Part shown: in pieces, positions 25,352 to 38,728 of the stretch
Layout: each line of letters starts with the position of its first letter
How positions within the stretch are numbered: position 1 is the first letter of the stretch
Assembly (NCBI GenBank): GCA_033439265.1
Contig: JAVTVX010000024.1
Location: 10,399,001 to 10,463,000 of the forward strand
DNA from: Dillenia suffruticosa
Taxonomy: Eukaryota; Streptophyta; Magnoliopsida; Dilleniales; Dilleniaceae
Length of the DNA: 64,000 nucleotides
Direction: 5' to 3'
The notes under the pieces: model-generated
The model's database searches: none
What the model was told of the DNA's origin: nothing
The model's input: only the letters and a program-made list of their open reading frames with translations
Translations under genes and position numbers: made by a program

Positions 25352-28300
25352 TGTCATGCTCCAAACCGGACCGTGAACAGCCGTCCATTATCCCAGATGT
25401 TAACTTTCTATAACCAAATGAGTAGAATCTCCCCATAAATCAGAAGTCTATCAAATACCATATATCGACCTGTCACATATCTATATACATAGGCTAGCCC
25501 GACCACAATCAACAATCTCCTCAGATCAGATCATCCAATCCCTGTCAACCATGCAGGATAACGAAAGGCTAACAATAGTCCTACATCATACCTCTACTAC
25601 CATGCACCCATCAAAGGTACGAACAATCACCAATTACCCCTCCTGTGATTTAGAGGTGGCACCGAGCAAACCTAAAGGATACTTCTAGAACATGACACGT
25701 TTCCGAAAGTAAATGTACACAATAATACAAATCATGGCTCAATGCAATAGAATAAAATTGAGAGTTTCAATAAGTTATACATAAATTTATATAAAGCCAT
25801 CCCTTTTTATACACAATGGTCTATTTACAATCCCAATACACAAATATACAATTTCATTGGTAAATCCTTCCCAATATCATATTGAGTACCTAATCAACAG
25901 CCTTGATCTCCAACAAAAGCCTCGTGCGCTGATAAGTCTCAACGCGTCCCACTATAGCTATCTCTGTACACAACAGGAAATGAGGGGTGAGTATCAAGGA
26001 AGATACCTAGTGAGTGAGAGGGTATATATCATGTGTTTAATGTGTTAGTGAAAAATAGAGTATCAAAGTTCTCAATAATTCCACATATCGTAAGAAATCG
26101 TGTATAATGCTCAATTTATCATAAATCATTCTTTTCACATATATTTCAGACGTATATGTATCCATGTTATCAAATCATGCTAGAATAGAGCATGTCAAAA
26201 TCAGTCTTGGTAAGGGTTGACCGCGACCAATGACATGGGCATCATGGGTTTTGTATGAAATAGGTTAGAAAAGCTCTCTATCCTGACATTGGCGACGGAC
26301 CTCATCAGGTGCTAGACTACGCCACACCATAGCCCTCCCCTTTATGGGTTCAACCTGACTAGTACCATGTCGAATCACAATACGTTTACCATTTTCTGAT
26401 GTCATGTGGGATACCTTCCGTGGAAGTATATCGGGTGCAAATATGAATCACCCTACATATGCATCCTTCGTAACTACGGAATGGGATTTACCCATCACAA
26501 AGTTATCATCATCACATGCTTGAGCCCTCAGCCCATGTAAAATATCATCATCAAATCAATCACGTGCCATGCCACATTTCTCAAGCAATGTCAATCATTT
26601 CTACTAGGATAATTTCATAAAACATGTATAAATCAAATGCAATGGCATGGTTTCGTATTTTAAAACTCGTTTGGATGCATATACAATATGTATAAACATG
26701 TTTGTGGATAATCCATAAATTCACAAAAACATTTCATAATTTATTAAAAATTTCACATCACATATTCATTAAATCATGCTTGCGTCAGAAAACATTTTAA
26801 AACATAATATTGTGCATCAGACTCATAATATAATAAATCTCACTCACAGTATATGAGAGAGTTAGTTACTTCCTACCAAGTACCACGTGTCAAAAGTGTT
26901 TCCTCTCATTTGGTCACCACCCGTGTGCCTATAATGGCAACACAATACATATATGAGGATTTGTGTAATGATTTGAACTTACTAGGTTAGATTGTATTCT
27001 AGCAATTCTTTCCTCTAACACAACATATGTACTTATAGTTCATTATTCATGGTTTCTGCACATATTCTCCTTTGCGCAGTCATGGGAAAATGATCATAAC
27101 TTCTACTACACAACTCCAAATCATATGCTTCCTATCTTATTTTAAAGATAATGGACAACACTACAACTTTCATTTTGAATGTTTCTTCAGATTCTAATCA
27201 CAAAATTTCAGAAAAACCAATCTTTGTCTCAGTTCTGTTCCAAACGTCCATTTTGTCCTGTCTTAGTAAAAATGCAATAACTCCTTGCACACAACTCCAA
27301 TTCAAATAAAGGTTGTTCTTAATTCAGTCCAGAAAAGGGTCGAAACAGGTCATAAAGAAGGCAGTTGATCTGGAACCGAAAACAGAATGAAAATTTACAT
27401 AGTTTTAGGAGGAACGTCGTAACTTTTGATATAAGAGTCAGATTAATGTGATTCTTATCTCGTTAGAAAGATAAGATCTAGAGTTACAAATGTCATAACT
27501 AGGACCAAGCTAATTCAGACCGGAAAGCACCTCAAAATCAGGGCAAATTTCATAGCAGAACAGAATAGAACAGAATATGATTATGCAGAACACCTAATTT
27601 TGAAAAATCATAATAAATTCAATTTAATTCAGAATGTGACGAATCATATCTCATTTTAAAGCTCTGAAGGTTTAGTTTCATGTGTAAAAATTTCGCTCAA
27701 TTTTCCTTTTTGCAGAGAATGCTATAGCTAAAAAACTACAATCAAGTCAGAGTGTTCAGATTTCAGAATTTCTGTTTTCCTCCTTGATTTCAAACTTCGA
27801 CCAACCCTAGTTCCCTAACCAAACCACCTCATTTTGGTCCCAAATTAAGATATGTTATACTATTGATTATGGAGGGTCTCATACCTAAAGATGGACAGCT
27901 GGGCTTGAAGCAAAACACATAATTTTAGTCTTGAACTCTCAGCTCCCTCCTTGGATTTCACCAAGCAATCCTTCTCATTTGGCCTTGATTTTTGGATATG
28001 TTGTGTTAAAGATGTATAGAAAGGATCTATGTAAAAGAAATTGAGTAGTATGTAGGAAGATTTGGAGATCTTACCTTGGCAGTCCACGGCTATGAGGGGG
28101 AAAAAGAAATGAAGTTTGTGTGTTCTTCTCTTCTAGGGCTTCACGGTTCCAAATGGAGAGAATAGAGCAAGTGTTGACTTTTTGTGTGTAATTGTTTAAC
28201 CATGGTTCCCTCAAGGTGCAACCAAGGTTAATCTCCACTATTTGTCAATAAATGCCCACCAACCATCACCCAAATCTAAATCTCACTTTTATTCTTTAAC

Positions 28301-28714
28301 TTTTCAATAAAATTTTGGCCATCCACCTCATGGGCACACTTCCCATGGTCATTAATTGTCTCCAACCCCTTTTTTCAAATTTGTATATAAGGCCCTTTTT
28401 AGATTTGCGTGAAATTTTCTATCTCGATTTTCACATAATGCATAACGGGGTCAATATTCGATCTAAAATCTGATAAATTCAAATTTACCCATTTGGTTCA
28501 GTTTTTCGCACTGAATCTAATAGAGTTAGTCTCGCATGTAAATGAAGTCATTTGATTTTCTAAATCGCCCTTAAACGCATTAAGGTTTTTTTTTTCGAGC
28601 GATTTTCAAAACGAAAAAATTTCTTAGTGAATTTTGGGCCATGAAAACATGATCAATATCATATATACATCGAGAAGAGTACAATATGAAAGATACCAAA
28701 ATGTCGGTGTTACA
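25352..28714. mobile_element. Large solo LTR, Ty3/gypsy chromovirus-related
   Basis: 3363 bp, beginning TGTCATGCTCCAAACC and ending GTCGGTGTTACA. The first 35 bases closely match the LTR ends at 33184 and 40245 (TGTCACGCCCCAAACC), so it belongs to the same broad family, oriented with its transcription on the minus strand. The two sides are contiguous copia reverse transcriptase sequence. Flanks AAAAC and AAAAT agree at four of five bases, as for an old 5-bp target duplication. No internal region is present. It is older than the two full gypsy elements in this window, judging by divergence. Confidence 0.7.
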
Positions 28715-29465
28715 AAAATTACAAACCCATGAATACTTATGTAGCTAAAGATGATAGTTTAAGCCATGAATTATGCCTGAAGACTTCTAAGAAAAGGATG
28801 AAATATCTAGAGTACCATATTCTAGTGATATTGTGAGCTTGATGTATGTTGTGATGTATAAACATCCTAACATTTGTCATGATGCGGGTTCAGTCAGTAT
28901 GTATCAATCCAATTCAGGAAAAAGTCATTGAATTACTATAAAAAGGATATTAAGATATCTGAAAGGAACTGTAGATTATTTCCTTTATTATCAAGGAAAT
29001 GATCTATTACTGAAAGGATATGCGAATGTTGATTAAGGAGGTGATTTAGATGAGAGAAAATCTACCTTCGGTTATGTTTCTTTACTCAATGATGTGCTAT
29101 CTCATGGAGTAATAAAAAACAACTTATGTATCACTTCCTACAATGGAATCAGAATTTATAGCCTGTACTTTCGCAATTTAGGAAGGAGTTTGGTTGAGAA
29201 AATTTTTGTAACATTTAGGAATAGTAACTCAGTGGAAGTTGTGACTATTTATTGTAACCGTCAATCAGCTATTGGTTATACTAGAGATCTTAAATATCAT
29301 GACAAAACCAAATATATAGATACAAAATTCAATTTTGTCAAACAATTGAAAAGAGAGAAGTGACACTAAAACATATGCTTACATATTTAATGATGGTTGA
29401 TCCCTTTATGAAACCAATACCTAGAAACATGTTTATGAGACATGTTAGATCCCTTGGATAGCGCA
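28715..29465 (+). other. copia reverse transcriptase end and RNase H remnant
   Basis: Continues the copia polyprotein after the solo LTR. The RNase H side includes KYHDKTKYIDTKFNFV (about 29290) and the usual copia ending near 29405-29460 (KPIPRNMFMRHVRSLG). Broken. Confidence 0.7.
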
Positions 29466-31004
29466 TGTTATAACTGTAATTATAATTACAATTGTGATTG
29501 TAATCACATATAAAGTTTATATAATGTAATGCTCATATTTATTGACATTTGAATTTTATTTTTGTATTCAAAATTCTTGTGTTTACATTTAAAGATATGT
29601 CGTATAAGTTTCTAAGATTGACTCTCACATGAACAATCGCCTCTAATGTCTGGGTAACATGTAGAGATGAAATAATATTAATTTGTGATTAATTGACATA
29701 CAAGCTACCTTAGTAGAGTACTAAGATGAGATTACCGGTTGCGTATATATAAATGGTAATCAAAATGGATTCCCTACAATCCATTGAACTTGTTTAATAG
29801 TCATGTGTGAGTTTTTCATGATGATGAGCTTTTGAGGACTTGTAAGAAGAAAACTCATGACAAATATTATGTACACTTGGACTAAAAGCTGTATGATGCA
29901 TGATTTTGAAAAAAAAAAGACACCTGCTTCTAGATGGAAAGCAAAAGTGACGTAATAGGTGTTTCATAACTCATGTAATTATGTGACCATATGTGTAATG
30001 AGATGGTACATCCATCTTCACATCACTATGTGAGATTCAGAGATTCATATTCAACTTCAATTTATACCCTAGGATTTGTGACTGTCTCTTGAAATTTTAT
30101 TTTACTGTCGCTACTTTAGCATGCCACCAAGAAATCATGAATGAATTGGTTTGGCAGTATATGTCTAGGAAAGTAGTAAATATAAAGTTGAAAGTTAGTA
30201 TTATAAAAGAAAAACTGTCTTTTATTGACATATTACTCTTATTCACAGACTAACTAATTATGTCTGTGACTAAATATTTAGAAACATAATTGTGATACAT
30301 AAATGAATTTGATTCAAGTATGCTCTTACATTATTTGAGTAATAAGAGATAATTGACTGTGTCTAGTAAAAGAAGTCTGAGTTATGGCGAGATACGACAT
30401 CCTCATTATTACATTGAAAGTGAACTGCTATATATCCTTAACCGGTATATAGTTCTAGAGCTCTTAGTCACATGATCCACTTGCAATATGAAATTGGTTT
30501 TTGATTGTAATGATTACGCTATCTGTGAATCTAACCCTCATATACGAGTAAGAGATATTGGAAAATGGGTATGGGTCCACCCATGATGTTAGACCCAACC
30601 CAAACCCTCTCCAAATTTAAATTTGAATGAGGGAGTAGTTTTTGGTAACCACCCCTCAATTCTCTGTCTCTAACTCTCTAAATTGAAATAAAGTTCCCGT
30701 TCTCCATTTTGAAGTATGTGAATAAAGAATGGGCATGCATAATAATGAGAAGGCATTGTGTTTGAGAAATAGAGAGAGAAAAAAAGGGAAAGAAAAAGAA
30801 AAATTGTGAAAACGTTTGAAAGGATTGACCATTCATCCATCAAGGCATTTGGATTATGAATAAAAGAAGATGATCCGATTTTCACGACACTCTTTTAGAC
30901 TTAAAATACCTAATCGTCGAAAGAGTTAAGTGATTTTAACTCATTCATGATCCCAAAATTCTTGTATGTGAAAATTTATGTTTGTTAGTTTGTTTTAATT
31001 GACA
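29466..31004 (+). repeat. copia 3' LTR
   Basis: Follows the end of the copia coding region. The start at TGTTATAACTG (29466) is an estimate, since no intact 5' LTR is present for comparison. The end, GTTTTAATTGACA near 31004, is set by the match to the 5' LTR tail at 12920-13095. About 1.5 kb. Confidence 0.55.
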
Positions 31005-31597
31005 GGGACAAAAAAAGGTACACTTTTAGCACCTTTTAAATTATCTAGCGGTCAATTGAGTTTGAGAGTCAAGAACATATGCGTGTCAAGAGGAAAAAAC
31101 TGATTCCTTAATCAAATCAATGTCCCTCCCTCTTTCTCTCTTGTTTCCTCTCTTTTCATTCAACCTCCATGGTTGGTTGATCAATATGCCAATGATTTTG
31201 ATAACAATTTGAAGAGTAGTAGTGAGTCATGGATTTTTGGATTAAGGTTAGTAGTGGCTAAATCGAAAAGTCAAACCTTGACAGCTAGTGGCGTTAATAT
31301 CATGTACACCTCGATCCATGTTGATTCATATTAGTTGGCTGGGAATGCATAGGGATGCCCTTCAATCGGCATTGATCTGACTCATTTTGTGCAAGTGGGA
31401 TTCTGATCAAGGCATTGAGTGACGGTTCTACAGGTGTGATGGGGTGATGCCGGTTGTCCTCATTGGTCTTTGTAAAGGTCCAAGTAGCAAATTTTCTCTC
31501 TAATTGCTGGTTTTTGTTTACTTGACCATTATTTTTTGGTTGGTTTTTTGTTTTAGGTTTTAGGGTATGTTTGTGTCCAATTTATTTTTTTTATCAG
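31005..31597. other. No gene seen
   Basis: Sequence between the copia 3' LTR and the En/Spm-like element. Moderately AT-rich. No open frame or repeat that I recognise. Confidence 0.4.
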
Positions 31598-32449
31598 CAT
31601 TGCAAAAAAATATAACATTTTTTTTATTTTTTTTACTATTGCCGACATTTTATAAGCGTCACTAAAGGATACAATAACGAAAGAAAAAATGTTAGACAAA
31701 ATGTAAGTAAAAGATTGGTCGGGGATTTTCTCATCATTCATAAATATACATCGAGAAATTTTTATTCATTGGCAACGTTTATATGGAAAAAACATGGGCA
31801 AATACTAAATGATTTGTCGACATTTTGGAACTAAAACGTTGGCAAATCCATGTGTACTTGTTGACATTTATATTTAAGAATGTTGCTATTTTTTTTTAAA
31901 GTATAGCTAGTTCACATTTGTAGCCAAAATCTGCTCCCAAATCCAAATTTGTTCATCATATTGCTATCAATCACAATATCAAATATCCATCAACAAACAT
32001 CCATACTATAACTCGAAATTTTATATTTCATCCACATTTCATACTTCAAACAAAAAACCATCAAACACAAATATCAAATAACTCATTACTCTAAACATAA
32101 TATATATTTTTAACAAATAAACAACCATCTACACCTTAGTTTAAACTACAAAATAAAGATTTCATTAACAAAATTTAAATAAGTTTTTTTAAAAAAAGGT
32201 TAATGAGCCAACATATTATCCACTTTCATGCAATATGTTCATCGTTTTTTTATGCCTCAAGACATAAGACCACCCTCTTGTATAGAATGAGAGCTACCAC
32301 CTTCACTAGATGAATTATCATCATCGTGTACAAATAATATAATTATAATTAAAGCAATCATAAAATGTCACGTAATATAATTCATATTATGTAAAAAATA
32401 AAAGTTAGTAGATTACGTCTTTCAACGTCTGAGGAGTTATTTCTATATT

Positions 32450-32713
32450 TGGAAATTTTGATGTAAGTATTTAAAGCAGCACATTAAAATTTTCTTTTTT
32501 TTTCTTCAATTCATGCCACATCTTGGTTAACTTTTTGTTAGAGTTAGCCTTTGTATGAGAAGAGAATGATGTTCCATAGTAGCTACTAGGTGTTGGGTCC
32601 ATTCATTTACCTCTAACCCTACTCGGACATTCTTTGCTAGTAACTTCGAAGAACACTCTATCCTCAATTTGATTGATTGACTCTTGTGTTGAGACAACTT
32701 GTTGAGTTGCCAT
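32450..32713 (-). pseudogene. En/Spm-type transposase-associated fragment (Transposase_24-like)
   Basis: From ATG at 32713 the minus strand reads MATQQVVSTQES, then VFFEVTSKECPSRVRGK, a stop, MDPTPSS, and a Lys-rich segment KLTKMWHELKKKKEN. The pattern of a short segment, RVRG, PTPS and a lysine-rich coiled tail resembles the C-terminal region of plant En/Spm accessory transposases. Family membership is by recollection of the motif, without alignment. One internal TGA is visible; the fragment is not functional. Confidence 0.4.
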
Positions 32714-33183
32714 TATTTCATCAGTTTATTCCTATGTATAAAAAATGCATATAAAAATATCAGCACAAACTCTCATAAAAATATTAGTACAAATGTTTTG
32801 TAAGAAGTGATATTTAAAGTTCATGTGACTTACCATCATACTGACAAACTCTGAATTCACATATGAATCGTCCTTCTTCTTATCGATAGGTTTGTACAGT
32901 TAAATTCTAATAGGAGATGTCATGTTTCTAATTTCTAAAATAAAATTGTTAGCAACTAAAAAGATACTACTAAATATCCAATTAGTACATAAAATAATTA
33001 TCAATTTTTCTACCCGGCTCACAAATGACTTTAAGATGCAAGCATATGTATACGTTTGCTGCAATCGGCTCTGCATCCCTACTTCAAACTTCTCTTCAAC
33101 AATTCTATCCTCATCATAATATTTTTCTAAAGTATACCTATATTTTTAAATTTTTTTGATTTGAGGACAAATGCATCAGCATC

Positions 33184-35925
33184 TGTCACGCCCCAAACCG
33201 GGATCGTGAACAGCCGCCCGTTGCCCTAAGATGTCGGCTGTATTTTTACCGAAAATCGGACAGAACCTCCCCATAAATCGGAGGTTTCCCGTGTACAATT
33301 AAACCTGTATAATCAAAATCAATCTATAATTTAAATAAATGGCCATCCCGGCCTCTCCAAAATCAATAAATACCACCGCCAGCATCCAGAACAACGCAAG
33401 GCTACAAGTTTCTAACAGTCCTAGCCACAGACCTCTACTGTCCTGCTCAACTAGAGCATAAGCAGCCGCTATACCGAGCGGACCTAAGTTTATACAATGG
33501 ATAACACATTTCCCAAGTAACATTCAAATACGTACAATTGCCTCAATGCAAATGAAATATGAGAGTTAAACTATACAGTCATCCCAAAATAAGTATATGG
33601 CCAACTACGGACCTCTATGTCAAGACCTCGCAGGGTCGAAGCTAAATTTAAAGTAAATCTTACCGTCGGAAATACCAACTCCGCTCTAGAGCCTGTAACG
33701 TCGCTCTATCACAATAAACCTGTCTGAGGAGAGAAAATAGAGGGGTGAGTATCATGGAAAGATACTCAGTGAGTGAGGGGGATAATATCTAGCATAAATA
33801 GCATAGGTGAACAATTGGAGTGTCAAATAACATCATTTGAAACAAAAATTTACATTTCACGACAAAACACGATATGTTTAACAAATTTGAAATCATTTAA
33901 CCAATCACACGATAACAGGCATATATGCATCCATTTAAAATCAAGTAATGTCAGAGCGAGCCAAACATAGTCCCGGCAAAGGTCAACCGTGACCAAAGAC
34001 AGACGCGTCGGGGGTTTTTTATTATGCATAGACTTTAAAACGCTCTCTACCCCAACGTTGGCAATGAGCTCGCTGGGGCCAACTCATCAACGTGTATAAG
34101 ACCCCGCCCGGTGCTAGACGGTGGCGTCACACACGTCCTCCCCCTACGTGGGTTCAACCGGCCGCGCCTATAGTTTTTAGAATAAATGACGTTTGCGGAT
34201 ACCTCCTGCAGAAGCGTATCCGGGCAACCCGTGCCTCTACAAACGCCCTTCGTAGCTACGGAATCATCATAATATCACAAGGGCACAACGTCCCATAGTA
34301 TCACAAGGGCACAACGTCCCAGGGCACAACATCCCACAAGTATCATCACATCATCACATAACTAGTGGGCATCCAACCCACGTAGTTCATAAAAAACATT
34401 TTAAATTTGCGTGCCAATACGTCTCTTCAATTCATTTCAAAACAGCATATCAATGCAACGGTATAAAATGAAATTTATACATTTTCAAGTAATGGCACAA
34501 TTATTGTTTCATTTCAAACCATGGATGCATAGTCATTGTAAATATAATTCAAGACACTCCAAAAATCACAAAACAGATTTTTAAATTTAATATCACACGT
34601 CAACGAATGCATATCAAAGCATGTTTCATCGAAAATGCGACAGAAAATACGTTTTACTATTTTATGCAAGAGATTAGGGTCCCACTCAACGTCTACGGGA
34701 GGGAAGTCACTCCCTACTGACAAGCCAAATCGGATCTGACCGCTCGAGTCTCCAAAAGATCAAGCTAAATCAGATTATCAACATTTAATATCAAATAAAA
34801 GCAAATCAAGATTTTCAATTTTTCCCTTCCAAATTTCTCCCACCTAATTTACAAAACTTCGTTATAGATTCTCGTTTTCTCAATTTCGAATCATCTGACT
34901 CACCAATGGTCAAATTTCTAATATTTATCATTTTTTTGTCTATTTTTCCTCGAATTTCACACATTTCAATATATTATGTAACTCTTGATCTAAATTCGAC
35001 CTAATTTCGATAGAATTAATTCAAATGTTGAAAATGTTGCATTTCTCTCACCTAGGGTTTCTTGGATTTCCGGATCTAGCTTTCGTTCGCCCGTCAACCT
35101 GGTCTAAAACCTGTAATATTACCAAATTTCAATTATATTAGAAACAACTAAATTTCTAACACCAAACCCTAGGACTTCAACCAAATATAATCGTTACCTG
35201 CAATACAGAAGACGCAGGTGAACTCTCGAAGGGGAAAGCCGGTCGCGGGCTCGCGGGCCGTCACGAGCTCGCGGGCCGGCAGGCTAGTGGGCTGGTCCGC
35301 TGGTGGCTCGCGGCTCTCAGCCTGGCTTGCTGGCCGCAGCGGGCTTCGCGGGTTGTAGTGGGCCGTGGCTGGACTGGGCCTTGGGCCGCTGTTGGGCTCG
35401 CCGCTGGTGGGTTGGCCCGTTCACGGGCTAGGGGTCGCTCTCGCGAGTTGGAACGCATGCTCGCGAGCTGAGGCGCGCGCTCAGGACAGGATCGCGTGTT
35501 GTGAGGTGCGCGCGCTCGAGCAGATGGGTCTCGTGCTCTGCGCACTGTGCTCGCGCAGGGGCGTGCAGGCTAGGTCGCGGGAGATAGCGCAGGCTGGGTC
35601 GCGGGAGATTGCGCGCTATGGCGCGCTGGGCTCGCGCGCTGGCTCGTGGGAGATCGCGAGCTGTGGCGCGCTGGGCTCGCGCGCTGGGCGGCGCTGCTCG
35701 CGCGCTGGGCGGCGCTGGGCTCGCGCACTGGCTCGCGCGCTGGGCTGCGCACTGGCTCGCGCGCTGGGCCTCGCGCTGGGTCGTGATAGCTCGAGGCGGC
35801 AGCGCTCGCGGAAGGGCCGATCTGCGCAGTGGCGTGCTCGCGGGAAGGAGGTCGCACTGTGGCTTGGTGCGGTGGCGGAAGGGAGAGGCCGCAGCGGAGG
35901 AGAAGAGGAGAAAGAGGGAAAGAGG

Positions 35926-35958
<33 letters not shown>

Positions 35959-36047
35959 AGGAAAGAAAATTAGGGCTTTAAGCCCTAATTTTAATTTCAA
36001 CTTTTTTTTTTATTATTATTATTTTTTAAATTTAATTGGGTATTACA
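33184..36047 (-). repeat. gypsy copy 1, 3' LTR
   Basis: 2864 bp. In plus-strand reading it starts TGTCACGCCCC and ends GGGTATTACA. It holds a very GC-rich block (35230-35880), a GA-rich tract (35880-35965) and a near-perfect palindrome (35966-35992). Confidence 0.9.
35966..35992. repeat. Near-perfect palindrome in the LTR
   Basis: Arms AAAATTAGGGCTT and AAGCCCTAATTTT around a single T. An identical copy lies at 43106-43132 in the other LTR and a slightly imperfect version at about 45267-45291 and 51869-51893 in gypsy copy 2. The conservation across copies suggests a function in the LTR, perhaps an RNA hairpin or protein-binding site close to the LTR start. Confidence 0.7.
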
Positions 36048-38672
36048 TTTTCTAACCCCCTAAAAACAAGTCTCGTCCTCGAGACTAAAAGAAACTATAC
36101 AGAGAAAAGTTGGGGGTGTTGTCTTCTCATGGCTTCCTCAGGCTCCCAGATCTGTTACTCGATCTGGTCGCTCCTACACAAAGCTCTAACAAGAGGAATC
36201 GCTTTGTTCTGTAGCTTTCTGGCCTGTCGATCCAAAATAGTCACGGGCTGGACATGCAATCTCATTCTATCGGCGGAGGCTCCAAAATGTGTGAAGGATC
36301 TGAGATGTACTTCCTCAACACTGATACATGGAAGACATCATGGATCCGAGATAGTTCATCTGGCAGCTCTAGCCTGTATGTCACGCTCCCCACTCTACTG
36401 AGGATACGGAACGAACCAATGTACCCGGGGCTCAATTTGCCCCGCTGCCGATGTCGTACTAGTCCCCTCAAGGGAGAAATCCTCAAGAACACCATATCGC
36501 CCACCTCAAACTCTAAAGGTCGGCGTCTTCAATCCGCATATGCCCTCTTTCTATCTTGGGCGGCTTTCATTCGCTCACGGATAACCTTAATTTTATCCTT
36601 TGTTTGCTCAATCAACTCAACGCTGTTGAGACGTCGCTCTCCGACTTCATCCCAGCACATCGGGGTACGGCACTTCCTGCCATATAGTGCCTCATATGGG
36701 GGCATCCCTATACTTGCTTGATAATTGTAATTATATACGAATTCGACCAGTGGAAGGTGTCAATCCCAACTACCCTGAAAATCCATCACACATGCCCTCA
36801 GTATGTACTCAAGGGTCTAAATGGTCCTCTAAGACTGGCCGTCCGTCTGAGGATGATATGTTGTACTAAAATTCAATCTAGTACCCAATGCCTCCAGCAA
36901 CTTGGGCCAAAACCTAGATGTGAACCTGGGGTCTCTATCTGAAACAATCGACACAGGCACCCCGTGAAGCCGAACTACAGTATCAATGTAGAGACGTGCC
37001 AACGCCTCTAATGAATAGTCACCGCGGATAGGGATAAAATGTGCAAATTTGGTGAGTCGATCGACAATCACCCAAATCGCATCATGCGTGAAGAAGTTCG
37101 CGGCAACCCCATCACGAAGTCCATAGTAATATGCTCCCATTTCCACTCAGGAATGGGAAGAGGCTGCAGTGTGCCCGTTGGACGCTGATGCTCGCCTTCA
37201 CTTATTGGCGAGCTAAACATCTTGCCACAAAATCCTCAATTTCTTGTTTCATGTTAGGCCACCAATAACTATCCCGAATAGTCCAATACATCTTGGTACT
37301 ACCCAGATGAATGCTTAAGTTGGGGAGTGTGCCTCCTCAAGTATGGCCTTGCGGAAATCAATGTCAACTGAAATACAATTCCGTTCTCCAAACACTATCT
37401 ATCCGTTTTCTCGGAATCCGAAGTCTCTGACATAGTTGAACAAGGTCTGCCTGTCCTCATATCTGGCTAATGATGCTTCTTACACATCATTAACCACACT
37501 GACTCCTAAGGTACGGAGTCCCACCAATAAAGAGGGGTAAGCACTCTCTCTGTCGTCTGAGAGTAAGACACTGAGCATGCTCCTCAACACTCTGCAAGCT
37601 GATTAGGATGTCATCAGTGGAAACGATAACAATTCGATCTAGGAAATTCATAAAAGACCCGATCTATTCGGTCCATAAATGCAGCTAGGACATTCGTCAG
37701 CCCAAATGGCATGACCAAGGACTCAAAGTGTCCATGCTGATACGGAATGCGATTTTTGGACAGATCCTCGACCCTAACCCGTAACCGAGTATAACGCGAT
37801 CGAAGATTTTTCTTCGAAAAGACCTTATCACCGAGAAGCTGATCAAACAAATCATCGATGTGGGAAAATGAATATCAATCCTTGGTAGTGACCTTAGTCA
37901 ACTGCCAATAATCCATAACAAGTTTAAGTGTTCTATATTTCTTCTTTACAAATAATACCGAATCACCCTAAGGTGTGGTGCTTGGATGGATGAATTATTT
38001 ATCAAACAATTTCTGTAGTTAAATCTTGAGCTCTCTCAGCTCAAATGGTACCATTCTATATGGCGGAATAGAAATAAGAGTAATCCCTAGAACCAGATCA
38101 ATCTCAAAATTGAACTTCCGAATCAATGATAATTAGGGTGGCTCCTCGGGAAATACTTCAGGAAACTTTTGTACCACCAGAATCTCATCAAGTCTCGGAT
38201 TCTGTATGGTGGTATCGATCATATGTGTCAGATCTGTCATACATCCCTGACATACTATACGTATGGCTTTCCTCACTAATACTATACCACGGGGTAACAC
38301 CCGTCTCTCACTCGCAAACGTCAGTGGTGGCCCTTCAGGCCTCCAAAAATCGTCTTTCTTGATAAAACAGTCTAAGAAAACTCTATAAGTATACAATTAA
38401 TCTATCTCTAAGATGGCATCGAAATCTGTCATATCCGATGGGATCAGATTTGCTCTCAGCATTGTCCCACCTGCCATGACATCATACTCTTTATATACGA
38501 ATCTCTAACCAACTGCTCACCAAGAGGAGCGTCAACTAATAGCTCCTCATCAAGTAACGATAACAGCCCAACCAACTGTTAAGCGAAAGAAACTCTCACA
38601 TAGAATTAGTTCGACCTTGTGCCAATAAGAACACAAACGTCGACTCCATGTATTTCCATAGCACCAAGATTC

Positions 38673-38728
38673 AAAAATAAATAAATAAATAAATAAATAA
38701 ATAAAATAAAATAAAATAAAATAAAAAG
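38673..38728. repeat. AAAT / AAAAT microsatellite
   Basis: About ten AAAT-type units passing into AAAAT units, inside gypsy copy 1. A shorter version in complement lies at the matching place in copy 2 (about 49235-49285), so it predates the split of the two copies and has since changed length. Confidence 0.8.

Larger units (their letters stand above)
12683..31004 (+). mobile_element. Ty1/copia retrotransposon fossil carrying nested insertions
   Basis: A broken copia element on the plus strand. Parts seen: the end of the 5' LTR and primer-binding site (12683-13110), a long leader, gag-like sequence (about 20820-21530), pre-integrase and integrase (about 21600-21844 and 23469-24315), reverse transcriptase (24536-25351, continued after 28714), RNase H (to about 29440) and a 3' LTR (about 29466-31004). 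The two LTR tails match closely over their last 100 bases (GTTAGTTTGTTTTAAT shared), which supports one element. It has been split by a LINE and two solo LTRs, and the 5' LTR is cut by the CACTA-like copy B. The coding part is heavily decayed, with many interruptions. It is old, since three or four later insertions lie in it. Confidence 0.7.

Noticed and set aside
35600-35800. CRISPR-like or regulatory repeat array in the GC-rich block
   Set aside because: The unit is a contiguous 21-bp minisatellite without unique spacers, inside an LTR of a plant element.
35365-35973. Long open frames on both strands in the GC-rich LTR block (and at 42280-43140, 45242-45748, 51816-52333)
   Set aside because: They are Ala/Arg/Gly-rich products of the GC minisatellite and GA tract, open in several frames at once. 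This is low-complexity LTR sequence, not genes.
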